This document shows positions 25,701 through 37,984 of a stretch of DNA of 64,000 nucleotides, in pieces (the stretch's first letter is position 1; each line of letters opens with the position of its first letter). The DNA is from Caldovatus sediminis (GTDB lineage: Bacteria; Pseudomonadota; Alphaproteobacteria; Acetobacterales; Acetobacteraceae). The position numbers and the translations under genes were made by a program. The notes beneath the pieces were generated by a model. That model was given only the letters and a program-made list of their open reading frames with translations, was not told the origin of the DNA and made no database searches. The stretch lies in assembly GCF_014644455.1 (NCBI RefSeq), contig NZ_BMKS01000002.1, positions 473,450 to 537,449 of the forward strand, written 5' to 3'.

Positions 25701-26686
25701 GACCCGATCGGGGCCGCCACCATAGGCGGGGAACACCGGGACGCGGGAAGGATCCGGGAGGATGATGCGCGCGGCGCCGATGGCGTAAGACCTCCGGCCG
25801 AATGGATGTGCCGCGGATGGTCGGCGATTCCCGCGCCCGGCCTCGACCGGGATCGCGACGGCTGCGGGAGGCGGCGCCGCGCCCGGGCCGGGCCAACCAG
25901 CGGACTGAGGCACCGGCCGAGGAAGCGCCGCCGACTTCGGCGAGGTCCCGGCGGAGGTCGGGATCGGGTCCCTGCGCCGGGGCGGGATCCCCGGGCGGGC
26001 CTCCACCTGTCCGGCTGTGGCGTCGCATCGGCGCGGCGGAGGCGTCTTCGGTCATGCCCGCCTCGCCGCGCGCGGGTGGGGGCGACCCGAGGGTCGGAAC
26101 GATATCGCATCCGATCGAGAGCCGGGGATGTTTCAGTGGCGGGCAGGGGAGAGTCGACGGCAAGGAGGATCATGGCTCCGGGATCCAGGGGAGATCGCGT
26201 CCGCGCCCCCAGGATGGGGCGCCTCGGCGCCGCAGGCGGCGCCAGATGCTCGTCCGTCGGGCCGGCGGAGAGCGGTTACGCGTTCGGGGCAAGCTCAGCC
26301 CATGCGGCCAGGGGCTTCCCCGGCCCCGGCCTTGAGTTCAAGCCGCCCTTGGCCGAGCCGCCACGGGCCATTCCCGAACGGTCCCCGGACCCCGGGGCAG
26401 CCGGGACGGTCCTCGCCCGAGGGGCGCCGTCGCCCGGGTCGGGACGCCGGCCGGGGCGGCACCGGGCGCCCCCGGACGTCGTTCCCGCCCCGGACCGTGT
26501 CCCGTCTGCCACGCGCCGCGCACAGGCCCTCGCGCCGCCGCCCCAACGCCTTGCCGGCGGCGCTTCAGGACGCCAAACAGCGCCTAGGCCCCGGCGGGCT
26601 TCCATGCTAAGGCCCGGCCGCCGCGGGGACCCCCGAGGAGGCGATTCCGGGCGGACCGGGACCGGCAGCAGGAGAGATCGAATCCG
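25700..26686. other. Gene-free stretch upstream of acpP
   Basis: About 1 kb with no gene I can support on either strand; frames are Arg/Pro/Gly-rich. A short minus-strand segment around 25690-25790 (reading RVPVFPAYGGGPDRVIPAPV) has good codon use and may belong to the remnant described next to it. The acpP promoter should lie near the right end. In most relatives the fabG-acpP gap is only a few hundred bases, so something has been inserted and decayed here. Confidence 0.4.
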
Positions 26687-26926
26687 ATGAGCGACACCGC
26701 CGAGAAGGTGAAGAAGATCGTTGTCGAGCACCTCGGCGTTGAGGAAGCGAAGGTGACCCCCGAGGCGTCCTTCATCGACGACCTCGGCGCCGACAGTCTG
26801 GACACGGTCGAGCTGGTGATGGCGTTCGAGGAGCAGTTCGGCATCGAGATTCCGGACGACGCGGCCGAGAAGATCACGACCGTCAAGGACGCGATCGAGT
26901 ACATCGAGAAGCAGAAGGCCGCCTGA
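26687..26926 (+). CDS. acpP: Acyl carrier protein
   Basis: A 79-residue acidic protein. Ser37 in [19 protein letters not shown] is the 4'-phosphopantetheine attachment site. [16 protein letters not shown] is the conserved third-helix region. Its codons use more A/T (for example ATCGTTGTC, GTTGAGGAAGCG) than neighbours, as often seen in highly expressed genes. It carries growing acyl chains for FabD, FabG and FabF. A GCAGGAGAGA ribosome binding site precedes ATG. Confidence 0.98.
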   Translation: MSDTAEKVKKIVVEHLGVEEAKVTPEASFIDDLGADSLDTVELVMAFEEQFGIEIPDDAAEKITTVKDAIEYIEKQKAA

Positions 26927-27006
26927 CGCGGCGCCGGGCCCGGACCGGCCTTCGCCGCGGCGGACGGACCAGCCAGTCAGAAGCAGAGCCGAGGGGGTCT
27001 CCGAGA

Positions 27007-28290
27007 GTGTTCCAGTACGGCGCATCGCCGCGGCGCGTGGTCGTCACCGGCATGGGGATCGTCTGCCCGCTCGGGGTCGGCGTCGAGCACGTCTGGCGCC
27101 GCCTGCTGGCGGGCGAGAGCGGCATCTCCGCCATCCAGTCCTTCGACGTCAGCGCGCTGCCGGCGAAGATCGCCGGGCAGGTGCCGGCGGGGTCGCGGGC
27201 CGAGGGCAAGCTCGACATCAACGAGTGGATCCCGGTCAAGGACCAGAAGAAGATGGACCGGTTCATCCAGCTCGCCCTCGTCGCCGCCGAGGAGGCGGTG
27301 GAGGATTCGGGCTGGCGACCGGAGACCGAGGAGGAGAGGTGCGCCGCCGGCGTGCTGATCGGCTCCGGCATCGGCGGGCTGCCGACCATCTACGACGCGG
27401 CGCTGCAGGTGGGGGCGGGCAAGGCGAAGCGGATCTCGCCCTTCTTCATTCCCTCGGCGCTGATCAACCTGGCCTCGGGCCACGTCTCCATCCGCTACGG
27501 GCTGAAGGGGCCGAACCACTCGGTGGTGACGGCCTGCGCCACGGGGGTGCACGCGCTCGGCGACGCGGCGCGGCTGATCGCGCTCGGCGATGCCGACGTG
27601 ATGGTCGCGGGCGGCGCGGAGGCGGCGGTGTGCGAGATCGGGATGGCGGGCTTCTGCGCCTCCCGCGCCCTCTCCACCGGCTTCAACGACACGCCGACCA
27701 GGGCCTCGCGCCCCTGGGACGCCGATCGCGACGGCTTCGTCATGGGCGAGGGCGCGGGCGTGCTCGTGCTCGAGGAGCTGGAGCACGCGAAGAGGCGCGG
27801 CGCCAAGATCTACGCCGAGGTGATCGGCTACGGCATGTCCGGCGACGCCTACCACATCACCGCGCCCTCCGAGGACGGCGACGGCGCCTACCGGGCGATG
27901 CGCAACGCGCTCAGGAGCGCCCGCATCGCGCCGGGCGAGGTGCAGTACGTGAACGCGCACGGCACCTCGACGCCGCTCGGCGACGACCTGGAGCTCGGGG
28001 CGGTGGAGCGGCTCTGGGGCGACGACGCGAAGGGGCTCGCGATGTCCTCGACCAAGTCGGCGATCGGGCATCTGCTCGGGGCGGCCGGGGCGGTGGAGGG
28101 GATCTTCTCCATCCTCGCCATCCGCGACCGGGTGGCGCCGCCGACGCTCAACCTGGAGAAGCCGAGCCGGGAGAGCCCGGTGGACCGGGTGGCGCTGCAG
28201 CCGCAGGAGCGGCCGATCCGGGTCGCGCTCTCGAACAGCTTCGGCTTCGGCGGCACCAACGCGAGCATCGTCTTCCGCGCCGCGCCCTGA
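27007..28290 (+). CDS. fabF: 3-oxoacyl-ACP synthase II (KAS II)
   Basis: 427 residues from GTG 27007, preceded by GAGGGGG. Cys177 in VVTACATGVHAL is the acyl-accepting residue; His in NAHGTSTPLGD and in KSAIGHLLGAAGA complete the Cys-His-His site, and FGFGGTNAS is the C-terminal glycine loop. It condenses malonyl-ACP with acyl-ACP. It lies 80 bp after acpP, as in most alphaproteobacteria. Slight N-terminal extension (MFQYGASPRR) compared with the usual MRRVVVTG start; an internal GTG at residue 11 is an alternative. Confidence 0.97.
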   Translation: MFQYGASPRRVVVTGMGIVCPLGVGVEHVWRRLLAGESGISAIQSFDVSALPAKIAGQVPAGSRAEGKLDINEWIPVKDQKKMDRFIQLALVAAEEAVEDSGWRPETEEERCAAGVLIGSGIGGLPTIYDAALQVGAGKAKRISPFFIPSALINLASGHVSIRYGLKGPNHSVVTACATGVHALGDAARLIALGDADVMVAGGAEAAVCEIGMAGFCASRALSTGFNDTPTRASRPWDADRDGFVMGEGAGVLVLEELEHAKRRGAKIYAEVIGYGMSGDAYHITAPSEDGDGAYRAMRNALRSARIAPGEVQYVNAHGTSTPLGDDLELGAVERLWGDDAKGLAMSSTKSAIGHLLGAAGAVEGIFSILAIRDRVAPPTLNLEKPSRESPVDRVALQPQERPIRVALSNSFGFGGTNASIVFRAAP

Positions 28291-28315
28291 GGTGCCGACC
28301 GGGGTTGCCCGGTGC

Positions 28316-28347
28316 CCCCCGGCGCCGGCGCGAAGCCGCGCCGGGGG
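28316..28347 (+). terminator. Hairpin downstream of fabF
   Basis: CCCCCGGCGC (28316-28325) pairs perfectly with GCGCCGGGGG (28338-28347) across a 12-base loop, 25 bp after the fabF stop. It is the strongest stem seen in this part of the window. No U-tract follows, so termination is likely but may be partial, with mltG possibly read from the same transcript. Confidence 0.5.
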
Positions 28348-28424
28348 AGGGGGCGTGAGACCCGCTGCGGGCCGCCGCCGCGTCCGGCGCCGAACCCGCG
28401 GCCCCCGCGCCGCGTAGTGGCGCC

Positions 28425-29447
28425 GTGATGCGATCCGTTCGCCGATTCCTGATCCTCCTGCCGGTGCTGGCCGGGCTCGGTGCGGGCGCGGCCTGGTATG
28501 CGCGGAGCCTCTGGCTGGCGCCCGGGCCGCTGGCCGAGCCGGCGCAGGTCGTCGTCCCGCGCGGCGGAACCGAGCGCATCGCCGCCACCCTCGCCGAGCG
28601 CGGCGTGATCCGCGATGCCCGCGCCTTCCTGCTCGCCGCCTGGCTGACCCGCGGCGAGGGGCCGCTCCGCGCCGCGGAGTTCGCCTTCCCGGCCGGCGCC
28701 TCGCTGCGCGAGGTGCTGGAGATCCTGCGCCACGCGCGGCCGGTGCAGCGCCGGCTGACCATCCCGGAGGGGCTCACCACGGTCCAGATCGCCGAGCTCC
28801 TCGACCGCGCCGAGGGGCTGACCGGCGAGGTGCCGCCGCTCACCGAGGGCGCGCTGCTGCCCGAGACCTACGCCTACCAGTGGGGCGACACGCGCGCCTC
28901 CGTGGTCCGGCGCGCCGAGCGGGCGATGGCCGAGGCGCTGGCCGCGGCCTGGGCGGGGCGCGACCCGGACCTGCCGCTCGCCAGCCCGCGCGAGGCGCTG
29001 ATCCTCGCCTCGATCGTCGAGCGCGAGACGGCGAAGCCCGAGGAGCGGGCGCGCGTCGCCGCCGTGTTCGTGAACCGGCTGCGGCGGGGGATGCCGCTGC
29101 AGTCCGATCCCACCGTGGCCTACGCGGCCACCGAGGGGGCGGCGCTCGACCGGCCGCTGATGCGCGCCGACCTCGAGCGCGAGCACCCCTTCAACACCTA
29201 CCGCGTGCGCGGCCTGCCGCCGGGGCCGATCGCCGCGCCGGGCCGCGATTCCCTGCGCGCGGCGACGCGGCCGGCGGAGACCGACGATCTCTACTTCGTC
29301 GCCGACGGCAGCGGGGGCCACGCCTTCGCCCGGACGCTCGAGGAGCACAACCGCAACGTGGCGCGCTGGCGCGCGATCGAACGGCGCCGCCGGGCCGGGG
29401 GGGAGGGCAGCGAGGCGTCGCCGCCGGCCCCGGCCGTCCCCAGGTGA
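28425..29447 (+). CDS. mltG: Endolytic murein transglycosylase MltG (YceG-like)
   Basis: 340 residues from GTG 28425; ATG 28428 is the next codon and equally likely. Residues 8-30 are a single membrane anchor. The LysM-like domain precedes the YceG domain; catalytic Glu199 lies in [15 protein letters not shown] and is followed by [21 protein letters not shown] and [13 protein letters not shown]. It cuts nascent peptidoglycan strands at the inner membrane and may terminate glycan elongation. It follows fabF as usual; in most relatives yicC comes next, whereas here a leucine-catabolism set follows. Confidence 0.95.
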   Translation: MMRSVRRFLILLPVLAGLGAGAAWYARSLWLAPGPLAEPAQVVVPRGGTERIAATLAERGVIRDARAFLLAAWLTRGEGPLRAAEFAFPAGASLREVLEILRHARPVQRRLTIPEGLTTVQIAELLDRAEGLTGEVPPLTEGALLPETYAYQWGDTRASVVRRAERAMAEALAAAWAGRDPDLPLASPREALILASIVERETAKPEERARVAAVFVNRLRRGMPLQSDPTVAYAATEGAALDRPLMRADLEREHPFNTYRVRGLPPGPIAAPGRDSLRAATRPAETDDLYFVADGSGGHAFARTLEEHNRNVARWRAIERRRRAGGEGSEASPPAPAVPR

Positions 29448-29498
29448 CGAGGCGGGGCCGGGCGCGGTAATCCGGTGCCAGGGAAGGGGCACGCCGCC

Positions 29499-30668
29499 AT
29501 GTCCGACAGCTTCCAGGGCCTCGATTTCGACCTCGGCGAGACCGTCGAGGCGCTGCGCGCGCAGGTCGTCGCCTTCGCCGCCGACGAGATCGCGCCGCGC
29601 GCGGCGGAGATAGACCGGCGCAACGAATTCCCGGCCGACCTCTGGCGCAAGCTCGGCGATCTCGGCCTGCTCGGCATCACCGTCGAGGAGGAGTACGGCG
29701 GCGCCGGGATGGGCTACCTCGAGCACGTGGTGGCGATGGAGGAGATCAGCCGCGCCTCGGCCTCGGTCGGCCTCTCCTACGGCGCGCACTCCAACCTCTG
29801 CGTCAACCAGATCCGCCGCAACGGGACCGAGGCGCAGAAGCGCCGCTACCTGCCGCGGCTGATCTCCGGCGAGCACGTCGGCGCGCTGGCGATGAGCGAG
29901 CCGGAGGCGGGCTCGGACGTGGTGGGCATGCGCACGCGCGCGGAGAAGCGCGGCGGCCGCTACCTGCTCAACGGCGGCAAGATGTGGATCACCAACGGGC
30001 CGGACGCCGACGTGCTGGTGGTCTATGCCAAGACCGACCCGGCGGCGGGGCCGCGCGGCATCACCGCCTTCCTGGTCGAGAAGGGATTCAAGGGCTTCTC
30101 CACCGGGCCGAAGCTCGACAAGCTCGGCATGCGCGGCTCCAACACCTGCGAGCTGGTCTTCGAGGACTGCGAGGTGCCGGAGGAGAACGTGCTCGGCGAG
30201 GTCGGCCGCGGCGTGAACGTGCTGATGAGCGGCCTCGACTACGAGCGCGCGGTGCTCGCCGGCGGGCCGCTCGGCATCATGCGGGCCTGCCTGGACGTGG
30301 TGCTGCCCTACGTGCACCAGCGCCGGCAGTTCGGCCAGCCGATCGGCGAGTTCCAGCTCATGCAGGGCAAGCTCGCCGACATGTACACGACGATGAGCGC
30401 CTGCCGCGCCTACGTGTACGCGGTGGCGAGGGCGTGCGACCGCGGGCGGACGACGCGCAAGGACGCCGCCGGGGCGATCCTCTACGCCGCCGAGAAGGCG
30501 ACCTGGATGGCGCTGGAGGCGATCCAGGCGCTGGGCGGCAACGGCTACATCAACGACTACCCGACCGGGCGGCTGCTGCGCGACGCCAAGCTCTACGAGA
30601 TCGGCGCCGGGACGAGCGAGATCCGCCGCATGCTGATCGGACGCGAACTGTTCCACGAGACCGCCTGA
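29499..30668 (+). CDS. ivd: Isovaleryl-CoA dehydrogenase
   Basis: A 389-residue acyl-CoA dehydrogenase. Glu249 in [16 protein letters not shown] is the catalytic base at the position specific to isovaleryl-CoA dehydrogenase (other members have it near residue 365-376). Further motifs are [40 protein letters not shown] and the C-terminal [18 protein letters not shown]. It oxidises isovaleryl-CoA to 3-methylcrotonyl-CoA in leucine breakdown, passing electrons to ETF. The methylcrotonyl-CoA carboxylase genes two genes downstream fit this. ATG 29499 with GGAAGGGG upstream is preferred over an ATG 24 bp earlier. Confidence 0.95.
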   Translation: MSDSFQGLDFDLGETVEALRAQVVAFAADEIAPRAAEIDRRNEFPADLWRKLGDLGLLGITVEEEYGGAGMGYLEHVVAMEEISRASASVGLSYGAHSNLCVNQIRRNGTEAQKRRYLPRLISGEHVGALAMSEPEAGSDVVGMRTRAEKRGGRYLLNGGKMWITNGPDADVLVVYAKTDPAAGPRGITAFLVEKGFKGFSTGPKLDKLGMRGSNTCELVFEDCEVPEENVLGEVGRGVNVLMSGLDYERAVLAGGPLGIMRACLDVVLPYVHQRRQFGQPIGEFQLMQGKLADMYTTMSACRAYVYAVARACDRGRTTRKDAAGAILYAAEKATWMALEAIQALGGNGYINDYPTGRLLRDAKLYEIGAGTSEIRRMLIGRELFHETA

Positions 30669-30681
30669 AGAGAGGGACCCG

Positions 30682-31263
30682 ATGCAGGCACGACCCGAAC
30701 TCCCGACGCTTCCCGTCTCCGCCGTCTGGCCCGGGGGTGGGGTGCTGCGCGCCGCGCTGCTGGCGCTGGCCGGCGCCGCCCTGCTCGCGGCCTCGGCCTG
30801 GATCCGGGTGCCGATGTGGCCGGTGCCGATGACGATGCAGACCTTCGCGGTGCTGCTGATCGGCGCGAGCATGGGGCCGCGCCTCGGCGCGGCGGCGGTG
30901 GCGGCCTATCTCGGCGGGGCGGCGCTCGGCCTGCCGGTGCTCGCCGGCGGGACGGCGCTGGTGTTCGGCGGGCCGACCTTCGGCTACCTGGTCGGCTTCG
31001 TCCTTGCCGCCGTCGCGGTCGGCTGGGCGGCGCAGCGGGGCTGGACGCGGCGCTGGCCGGGGCTGATCGGCGCGCTGCTGGTCGGCGAGGCGCTGATCTT
31101 CCTGCCCGGCCTCGCCTGGCTGTACGCCGCCTGGCTGCACGACCTGCGGGCGACGCTCGCGGCGGGGCTGCTGCCCTTCCTGCTCGGCGACGCCCTCAAG
31201 CTGCTGCTCGCGGCGGCGTCGCTCCGGCTGCTGCAGCGCGCTGCCGCCGGCTCCCGGGGCTGA
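30682..31263 (+). CDS. bioY: Biotin transporter substrate-specificity component BioY
   Basis: A 193-residue membrane protein with about six hydrophobic segments. The BioY pattern [20 protein letters not shown] (residues 36-55) and [23 protein letters not shown] are visible, and [13 protein letters not shown] follows. It takes up biotin either alone or with an ECF module; no ECF ATPase is nearby. It starts 14 bp after ivd and lies before the biotin-dependent carboxylase genes, so cofactor import and use are co-transcribed. Confidence 0.93.
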   Translation: MQARPELPTLPVSAVWPGGGVLRAALLALAGAALLAASAWIRVPMWPVPMTMQTFAVLLIGASMGPRLGAAAVAAYLGGAALGLPVLAGGTALVFGGPTFGYLVGFVLAAVAVGWAAQRGWTRRWPGLIGALLVGEALIFLPGLAWLYAAWLHDLRATLAAGLLPFLLGDALKLLLAAASLRLLQRAAAGSRG

Positions 31264-31280
31264 GGCCGGGGCCGCCCGCC

Positions 31281-32888
<1,608 letters not shown>

Positions 32889-32896
32889 GGCGCGGC

Positions 32897-34933
32897 GTGT
32901 TCGGCAAGATCCTCATCGCCAACCGCGGCGAGATCGCCTGCCGGGTGATCGCCACCGCCCGGCGGCTCGGCATCGCCACCGTCGCGGTCTATTCCGAGGC
33001 GGACGCCGGCGCCCGGCACACCCGGCTCGCCGACGAGGCCTGGCCGATCGGACCGGCGCCGGCGCGGCAGAGCTATCTCTCGATCGCGACCATCCTCGAC
33101 GTGGCGCGGCGCGCGGGCGCGCAGGCGATCCATCCGGGCTACGGGTTCCTCTCCGAGAACGCCGAGTTCGCCGAGGCCTGCGCCGAGGCCGGGATCGCCT
33201 TCATCGGGCCGCCCGCCGCGGCGATCCGCGCCATGGGCTCGAAGGCTGCGGCCAAGGCGCTGATGGAGCGCGCCGGCGTGCCGCTGGTGCCGGGCTACCA
33301 CGGCGAGGCGCAGGACCTCGCGACGCTGGCCGAGGCCGCGGCGCGCATCGGCTACCCGGTGCTGATCAAGGCGAGCGCGGGCGGCGGCGGCAAGGGCATG
33401 CGCGTGGTCGGGCACGCGGCGGAGTTCGCCGAGGCGCTGGAGGGGGCGCGGCGCGAGGCGGCCTCCTCCTTCGGCGACGACCGCGTGCTGGTCGAGAAGT
33501 ACCTCACCCGCCCGCGCCACATCGAGATCCAGGTCTTCGCCGACACCCACGGCAACACCGTCTCGCTGTTCGAGCGCGACTGCTCGATCCAGCGGCGGCA
33601 CCAGAAGATCATCGAGGAGGCGCCGGCCCCGGGCATGGACCCGGCGCGGCGCCAGGCGATGGGCGAGGCCGCGGTCGCCGCGGCGCGCGCCGTCGGCTAT
33701 GTCGGCGCCGGGACGGTGGAGTTCATCGCCGAGGGCGACGCCTTCTTCTTCATGGAGATGAACACCCGCCTGCAGGTCGAGCATCCGGTGACGGAGATGG
33801 TCACCGGCCTCGACCTCGTGGAGTGGCAGATCCGCGTCGCCGCCGGGGAACCCCTGCCGCTGCCCGCCGAGCGGCTCGCGATCCGCGGGCACGCCATCGA
33901 GGCGCGGGTCTATGCGGAGGACCCGGCGCGGGACTTCCTGCCCTCGACGGGCCGGCTCGCGCATCTGCGCCAGCCGCGCGAGGTGCCGGGCCGGGTGCGC
34001 GTGGACACCGGGGTGCGCGCGGGCGATGCGATCACGCCGCACTACGACCCGATGATCGCCAAGCTGATCGTCTGGGGGGAGGACCGGCCCGCGGCGCTGC
34101 GCCGCCTCGTCGCCGCGCTCGGCGAGTACGAGGTGGTGGGCGTGCGGACGAACCTCGGCCTGCTGCGTGCCATCGCCGACCATCCGGCGTTCGCGGCGGG
34201 CGAGCTGGACACCGGCTTCATCGCGCGCCACGCCGCGGCGCTGCTGCCGCCGGCGGAGCAGCCCGCGGCGGCGGAGCCGGCGGTGCTGGCCGCGGCCGCC
34301 CTCGCCGCGCTGCGCGACCAGCGCGAGGCGATCCGGGCGGCGGCGCGCGCCAGCGGCGATCCGCACTCGCCCTGGGCGGAGACCGACGCCTGGCGCCTGA
34401 ACGGCGACGGCTACCAGGACCTGCACCTGCGGCCGGAGGGCGCCGCCACGGCGCTGACCCTGCGCAGCCACCCGCTGCCGGAGGGCGGCGTCCGGCTCGA
34501 CCTGCCGGGCGGGCCGGTGCGGGCGGCGCTGGAGGAGGACGCGGAGGGCGGGTTGCGCCTCGTCCTGGACGGCGTGGCACGGCGCCTCAGCGCGGCGCGG
34601 CGCGGCGCGGCGATCGCCGTGTTCCTGGCCGGGCATCGGCCGTGCACGGTGGTGCTCGAGGACCCGCTCGCCCCGCCGCGCAGCGAGACCGCCGGCAGCG
34701 AGCGCGTCACGGCGCCGATCCCCGGCCGCGTGACGCGCGTGCTGGTCCGGCCGGGCGAGGCGGTGGAGAAGAACGCGCCGCTGGTGGTGATCGAGGCGAT
34801 GAAGATGGAGCTGACGCTCCGCGCGCCGGTGGCGGGCGTCATCGCGACGGTTTCGCACCGGGTGGACGACATGGTGGAGGAGGGCACGGAGCTGGTCACC
34901 TTCGCCGGCCCGTCTTCCTCCGCCGCGGGCTGA
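32897..34933 (+). CDS. mccA: Methylcrotonyl-CoA carboxylase, biotin carboxylase/biotin carrier (alpha) subunit
   Basis: 678 residues from GTG 32897. The order is biotin carboxylase (ILIANRGEIACR start, ATP-grasp loop GGGGKGM 162-168, EMNTRLQVEHPVTE), a BT linker region, and a C-terminal biotinyl domain with EAMKMEL (biotinylated Lys636). It carboxylates biotin with ATP and bicarbonate and delivers it to MccB. The biotin made available by BioY is attached here. Enoyl-CoA hydratase and HMG-CoA lyase genes of the full liu cluster are not in the window. Confidence 0.95.
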   Translation: MFGKILIANRGEIACRVIATARRLGIATVAVYSEADAGARHTRLADEAWPIGPAPARQSYLSIATILDVARRAGAQAIHPGYGFLSENAEFAEACAEAGIAFIGPPAAAIRAMGSKAAAKALMERAGVPLVPGYHGEAQDLATLAEAAARIGYPVLIKASAGGGGKGMRVVGHAAEFAEALEGARREAASSFGDDRVLVEKYLTRPRHIEIQVFADTHGNTVSLFERDCSIQRRHQKIIEEAPAPGMDPARRQAMGEAAVAAARAVGYVGAGTVEFIAEGDAFFFMEMNTRLQVEHPVTEMVTGLDLVEWQIRVAAGEPLPLPAERLAIRGHAIEARVYAEDPARDFLPSTGRLAHLRQPREVPGRVRVDTGVRAGDAITPHYDPMIAKLIVWGEDRPAALRRLVAALGEYEVVGVRTNLGLLRAIADHPAFAAGELDTGFIARHAAALLPPAEQPAAAEPAVLAAAALAALRDQREAIRAAARASGDPHSPWAETDAWRLNGDGYQDLHLRPEGAATALTLRSHPLPEGGVRLDLPGGPVRAALEEDAEGGLRLVLDGVARRLSAARRGAAIAVFLAGHRPCTVVLEDPLAPPRSETAGSERVTAPIPGRVTRVLVRPGEAVEKNAPLVVIEAMKMELTLRAPVAGVIATVSHRVDDMVEEGTELVTFAGPSSSAAG

Positions 34934-35005
34934 TGCGGTCCGTGCCGGCCGGCCCCCGGCCATTCGGCCTTGCCTGGCCGCGCCGCCCGCGCCAAGAGGG
35001 ATGCC

Positions 35006-36406
35006 ATGATGCGCCCGCCGCCGCCGCCCCCCGCCGGCCCCCGCCCGACCGGGGCGCGGGCCCTGCTCGCCCTGGTGCTCGCCGGCGCCGTTCCGGCCGT
35101 CCTGGCCCCGGCCGCCCTGCTGGCGGCGGGGGTGCTGCAGCCCGTGCCGGCGCGCGCCCAGGCGCAGGCCAACCGCATCGTCGCGGTGGTCAACGGCGAC
35201 GTGGTCAGCCGCAACGACGTCGAGGGCCGCCGGCGGCTGTTCGCGATCAGCGCCGGCCTGCCCTCGGGCGCCCAGGCGCTCGACCGGCTGAACGACCAGG
35301 TGCTGCGCCTGCTGATCGACGAGCGGCTGCGGATGCAGGAGGTGCAGCGCCGCCGCATCCCGGTGATGGACAACGAGATCGCCGAGACGATCCGCGAGAT
35401 CGAGCAGCGCAACGGCCTGCCGCCGGGGGGGCTGCTCGCCCAGCTCCGCCGCGCCGGCGTCGAGCCGCGCGTGCTCTACGACCAGATCCGCGTGCAGATC
35501 GGCTGGGCGCGGCTGCTGCGCCAGCTCCTCGGCGCCCAGGCCGAGCCGACCGAGAGCGAGGTCCGCGAGTTCATGGAGGCCGCGAAGGCGCGCGAGGGAG
35601 AGCCCGAGTACCTCGTCTCCGAGATCTTCATCCCGATCGAGGACCCGAGACGCGAGGAGGACACGCGCCGCTTCGTCGAGGAGGTGGTGGCGCAGCTTCG
35701 CCGCGGCACGCCCTTCCCCGTCGCCGCGACGCAGTTCAGTCAGGCGCAGAGCGCGCTCCAGGGCGGCGACCTCGGCTGGGTGCGTCCGGAGCAGCTCGAC
35801 CCGGAGATTGGGCGGATCGTGACGCAGATGCCGGTGGGCGCGATCACCAACCCGGTCCGCGTCGCCGGCGGCTGGCAGATCGTCGCGCTGCGGCAGAAGC
35901 GCGAGAGCGGGCGGGAGAACGCTACCATCCTCTCCGTCCGCCAGGCGATGTTCCCGTTCTCCTCGCGGCTCGACCCGGAATATCCGACGGCGCAGCAGCG
36001 CGAGGCGGTGGAGCGGGCGCGGCGGCTGGAGGGCAGCGGCTGCGCGGCGGTCGAGGCGGCGGCGCGTGGCAGCCCGCAGCCTGCCGATCCGGGACCCATC
36101 CGGCTGGAGACGGTGCAGCCGCCGCCGCTGCGGCAGTTGCTCGCCAGCATGCCGATCGGACGCGCCTCGCAGCCGATCGTCGCGCCGGACGGCGTGATGG
36201 TGCTGGTGGTGTGCGCGCGCGAGACGCGCAATCTCGCGGAGCTGACGGCGGAGCAGGCGCGGGCGCAGATCGTGCGCGACCGGGTGGAGCTGCTGTCGCG
36301 GCAGCTGCAGCGCGACCTGCGGCGGCGGGCGCAGATCGACATCCGCGCGCCGGCGGAGCGGCCGGCGGCCACCCCCGCCGCATCGCCGTCGCCGCGGGCC
36401 GGATGA
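35006..36406 (+). CDS. surA: SurA-type periplasmic chaperone / peptidyl-prolyl isomerase
   Basis: 466 residues from ATG 35006 (ATG 35009 also possible). A proline-rich start is followed by a signal sequence (residues ~12-52, ending ARAQAQA). The SurA N-domain begins [20 protein letters not shown], and a parvulin domain follows ([32 protein letters not shown]). A second, degenerate parvulin region ([17 protein letters not shown]) precedes the C-terminal helix. It escorts outer-membrane proteins, including LptD. The usual neighbour pdxA between surA and rsmA is missing here. Confidence 0.92.
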   Translation: MMRPPPPPPAGPRPTGARALLALVLAGAVPAVLAPAALLAAGVLQPVPARAQAQANRIVAVVNGDVVSRNDVEGRRRLFAISAGLPSGAQALDRLNDQVLRLLIDERLRMQEVQRRRIPVMDNEIAETIREIEQRNGLPPGGLLAQLRRAGVEPRVLYDQIRVQIGWARLLRQLLGAQAEPTESEVREFMEAAKAREGEPEYLVSEIFIPIEDPRREEDTRRFVEEVVAQLRRGTPFPVAATQFSQAQSALQGGDLGWVRPEQLDPEIGRIVTQMPVGAITNPVRVAGGWQIVALRQKRESGRENATILSVRQAMFPFSSRLDPEYPTAQQREAVERARRLEGSGCAAVEAAARGSPQPADPGPIRLETVQPPPLRQLLASMPIGRASQPIVAPDGVMVLVVCARETRNLAELTAEQARAQIVRDRVELLSRQLQRDLRRRAQIDIRAPAERPAATPAASPSPRAG

Positions 36407-36431
36407 GCGCGGCGCCGCGGGGCGGCACGCC

Positions 36432-37370
36432 GTGGCGCGGCGGCGCCCCGGGGCGGGAGGGGGGCTGAACGGCGGCGCCGCGCCGCCCGCGCCGGGCCTG
36501 CGCGAGACCGTGGCGCGATACGGGCTGGAGCCGCGCAAGTCGCTCGGCCAGCACTTCCTGCTCGATCCCGCGCTGTGCGCGCGGATCGCGGCGCTGGCCG
36601 GGGACCTGGCGGGGCGGCAGGTGCTGGAGGTCGGACCGGGGCCGGGCGGGCTGACGCGGGCGCTGCTCGCCACTCCGGCGGCGCGGGTGGTGGCGGTGGA
36701 ACTGGACCGGCGCGCGGTGGCCGCGCTGGCGGAGCTGGCGGCGGCGCATCCGGGGCGGCTTCAGGTGGTCGAGGGGGACGCGCTGGAGATGGACCCGGCG
36801 GCGCTGCTGCCGGGGCCGGAGCCGCGGCGCATCGTCGCCAACCTGCCCTACAACGTCGCGACCCCGCTATTGCTGCGCTGGCTGCGCGGCGCCGCGGCGC
36901 TCGAGGGCATGACGCTGATGTTCCAGCAGGAGGTGGCGGAGCGCATCGTGGCCGCGCCGGGCACGCCCGCCTATGGCCGGCTCGGCGTGCTGGCGCAGTG
37001 GCGCTGCGCCGAGGTGCGGCTGCTGCTGCGCCTGCCGCCCGGCGCCTTCACCCCGCCACCCAAGGTGTGGTCGGCGGTGGTCGGGCTGGTACCGCGGGCC
37101 GAGGACCCTGGCCCGGCACTGTTCGCGGCGATGGAGCGGGTGACGGCGGCGGCCTTCGGCCAGCGGCGCAAGATGCTGCGCGGCGCGCTGCGCCCGCTCG
37201 GCGGGGCGGAGGCGCTGCTCGGGGAGGCGGGGATCGCCGGGGACCGCCGGGCGGAGACGCTGAGCGTGGCCGAGTTCGACCGTCTGGCGCGGGCGCTGCT
37301 GGCGCGGGAGGGCGCGGTGCGCGCCGCCGGCGGGGAGGTCAGGCCGGGACCGCCGCGCCGTCCGTGGTGA
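36432..37370 (+). CDS. rsmA: 16S rRNA (adenine1518/1519-N6)-dimethyltransferase
   Basis: 312 residues from GTG 36432. The opening [18 protein letters not shown] motif [15 protein letters not shown] and catalytic [14 protein letters not shown] are diagnostic of RsmA/KsgA. It dimethylates two adenosines in helix 45 of 16S rRNA late in 30S assembly. The start is uncertain: GGGAGGGGG lies only at 36456-36464, so a start near residue 13 is possible. It follows surA by 25 bp and its last 32 bp overlap the end of a small convergent gene. Confidence 0.95.
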   Translation: MARRRPGAGGGLNGGAAPPAPGLRETVARYGLEPRKSLGQHFLLDPALCARIAALAGDLAGRQVLEVGPGPGGLTRALLATPAARVVAVELDRRAVAALAELAAAHPGRLQVVEGDALEMDPAALLPGPEPRRIVANLPYNVATPLLLRWLRGAAALEGMTLMFQQEVAERIVAAPGTPAYGRLGVLAQWRCAEVRLLLRLPPGAFTPPPKVWSAVVGLVPRAEDPGPALFAAMERVTAAAFGQRRKMLRGALRPLGGAEALLGEAGIAGDRRAETLSVAEFDRLARALLAREGAVRAAGGEVRPGPPRRPW

Positions 37371-37680
37371 TGCCGGCCATCGGGCAGGATCCGGCATGGG
37401 CGCGCACCGCCCCCTCCGGCAGCGCGAGGCCGGGCGGGAGCGGCGGTCGTCCCGCCAGCGCCTCCGCGCGCACCAGGCGCGGCTGCGACCAGGGCGAGGC
37501 GGGGCGGCGCGGGCGGTCGGGCCGGCTCTCGATCACCGCGCGGCAGAAGGCGCCGTCGGCGTAGCGCCGGGCGGTGCGCTCGTCGGCCGCGACGACGGTG
37601 CAGGGGCCGGCATGCAGGCTGACTTCCCAGTCGGGGTCGTCGAGGGCGTCCGCGCGCGGAACGAGCAGGTAGGTGGGCAT
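37339..37680 (-). CDS. Small protein of unknown function
   Basis: A 113-residue protein starting [30 protein letters not shown] directly upstream of ATG (37680-37678) supports the start, and codon use is normal. It has no signal or membrane segment. Two cysteines (GPCTVV and FCRAV) and a C-terminal CPMAG are notable. I do not recognise a family. It overlaps the 3' end of rsmA by 32 bp on the opposite strand. Confidence 0.65.
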   Translation of the reverse strand: MPTYLLVPRADALDDPDWEVSLHAGPCTVVAADERTARRYADGAFCRAVIESRPDRPRRPASPWSQPRLVRAEALAGRPPLPPGLALPEGAVRAHAGSCPMAGITTDGAAVPA

Positions 37681-37984
37681 CGCTCCTCCCGGTCGTCGCC
37701 GGAGGCGAGGGGACAGCACCAGGGAGGCGGCACCGGCCCCGCCACCCGAGGCAGCACGAGAATCACACCGCGCAATGGCCCCCCGGGCAAGCAAGGGCGC
37801 CGGCAAGATTTCGTGAGCGGCACGATCAGGGCTGCCGGCTCGGCCGCGCCGCGCCTTGGCCAGCGGGCGCAGCGCCTGCCCGAGCTCACGCGGAGGTGAA
37901 CCGGGCGGGGCCAGGGCACCACCGCGGTACCGTTCTCGGGCCGCGCCGCCGCTCTCGTCGCGGGCGACGCGGCGCGGAGAGTGG

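Noticed and set aside
27888..30872. A 994-codon minus-strand frame
   Set aside because: Shadow of fabF, mltG and ivd on the plus strand; no start signal and no recognisable family.
36404..36469. Short ORF between surA and rsmA as a remnant of pdxA
   Set aside because: The 21 codons show no resemblance to PdxA; this is only a spacer.
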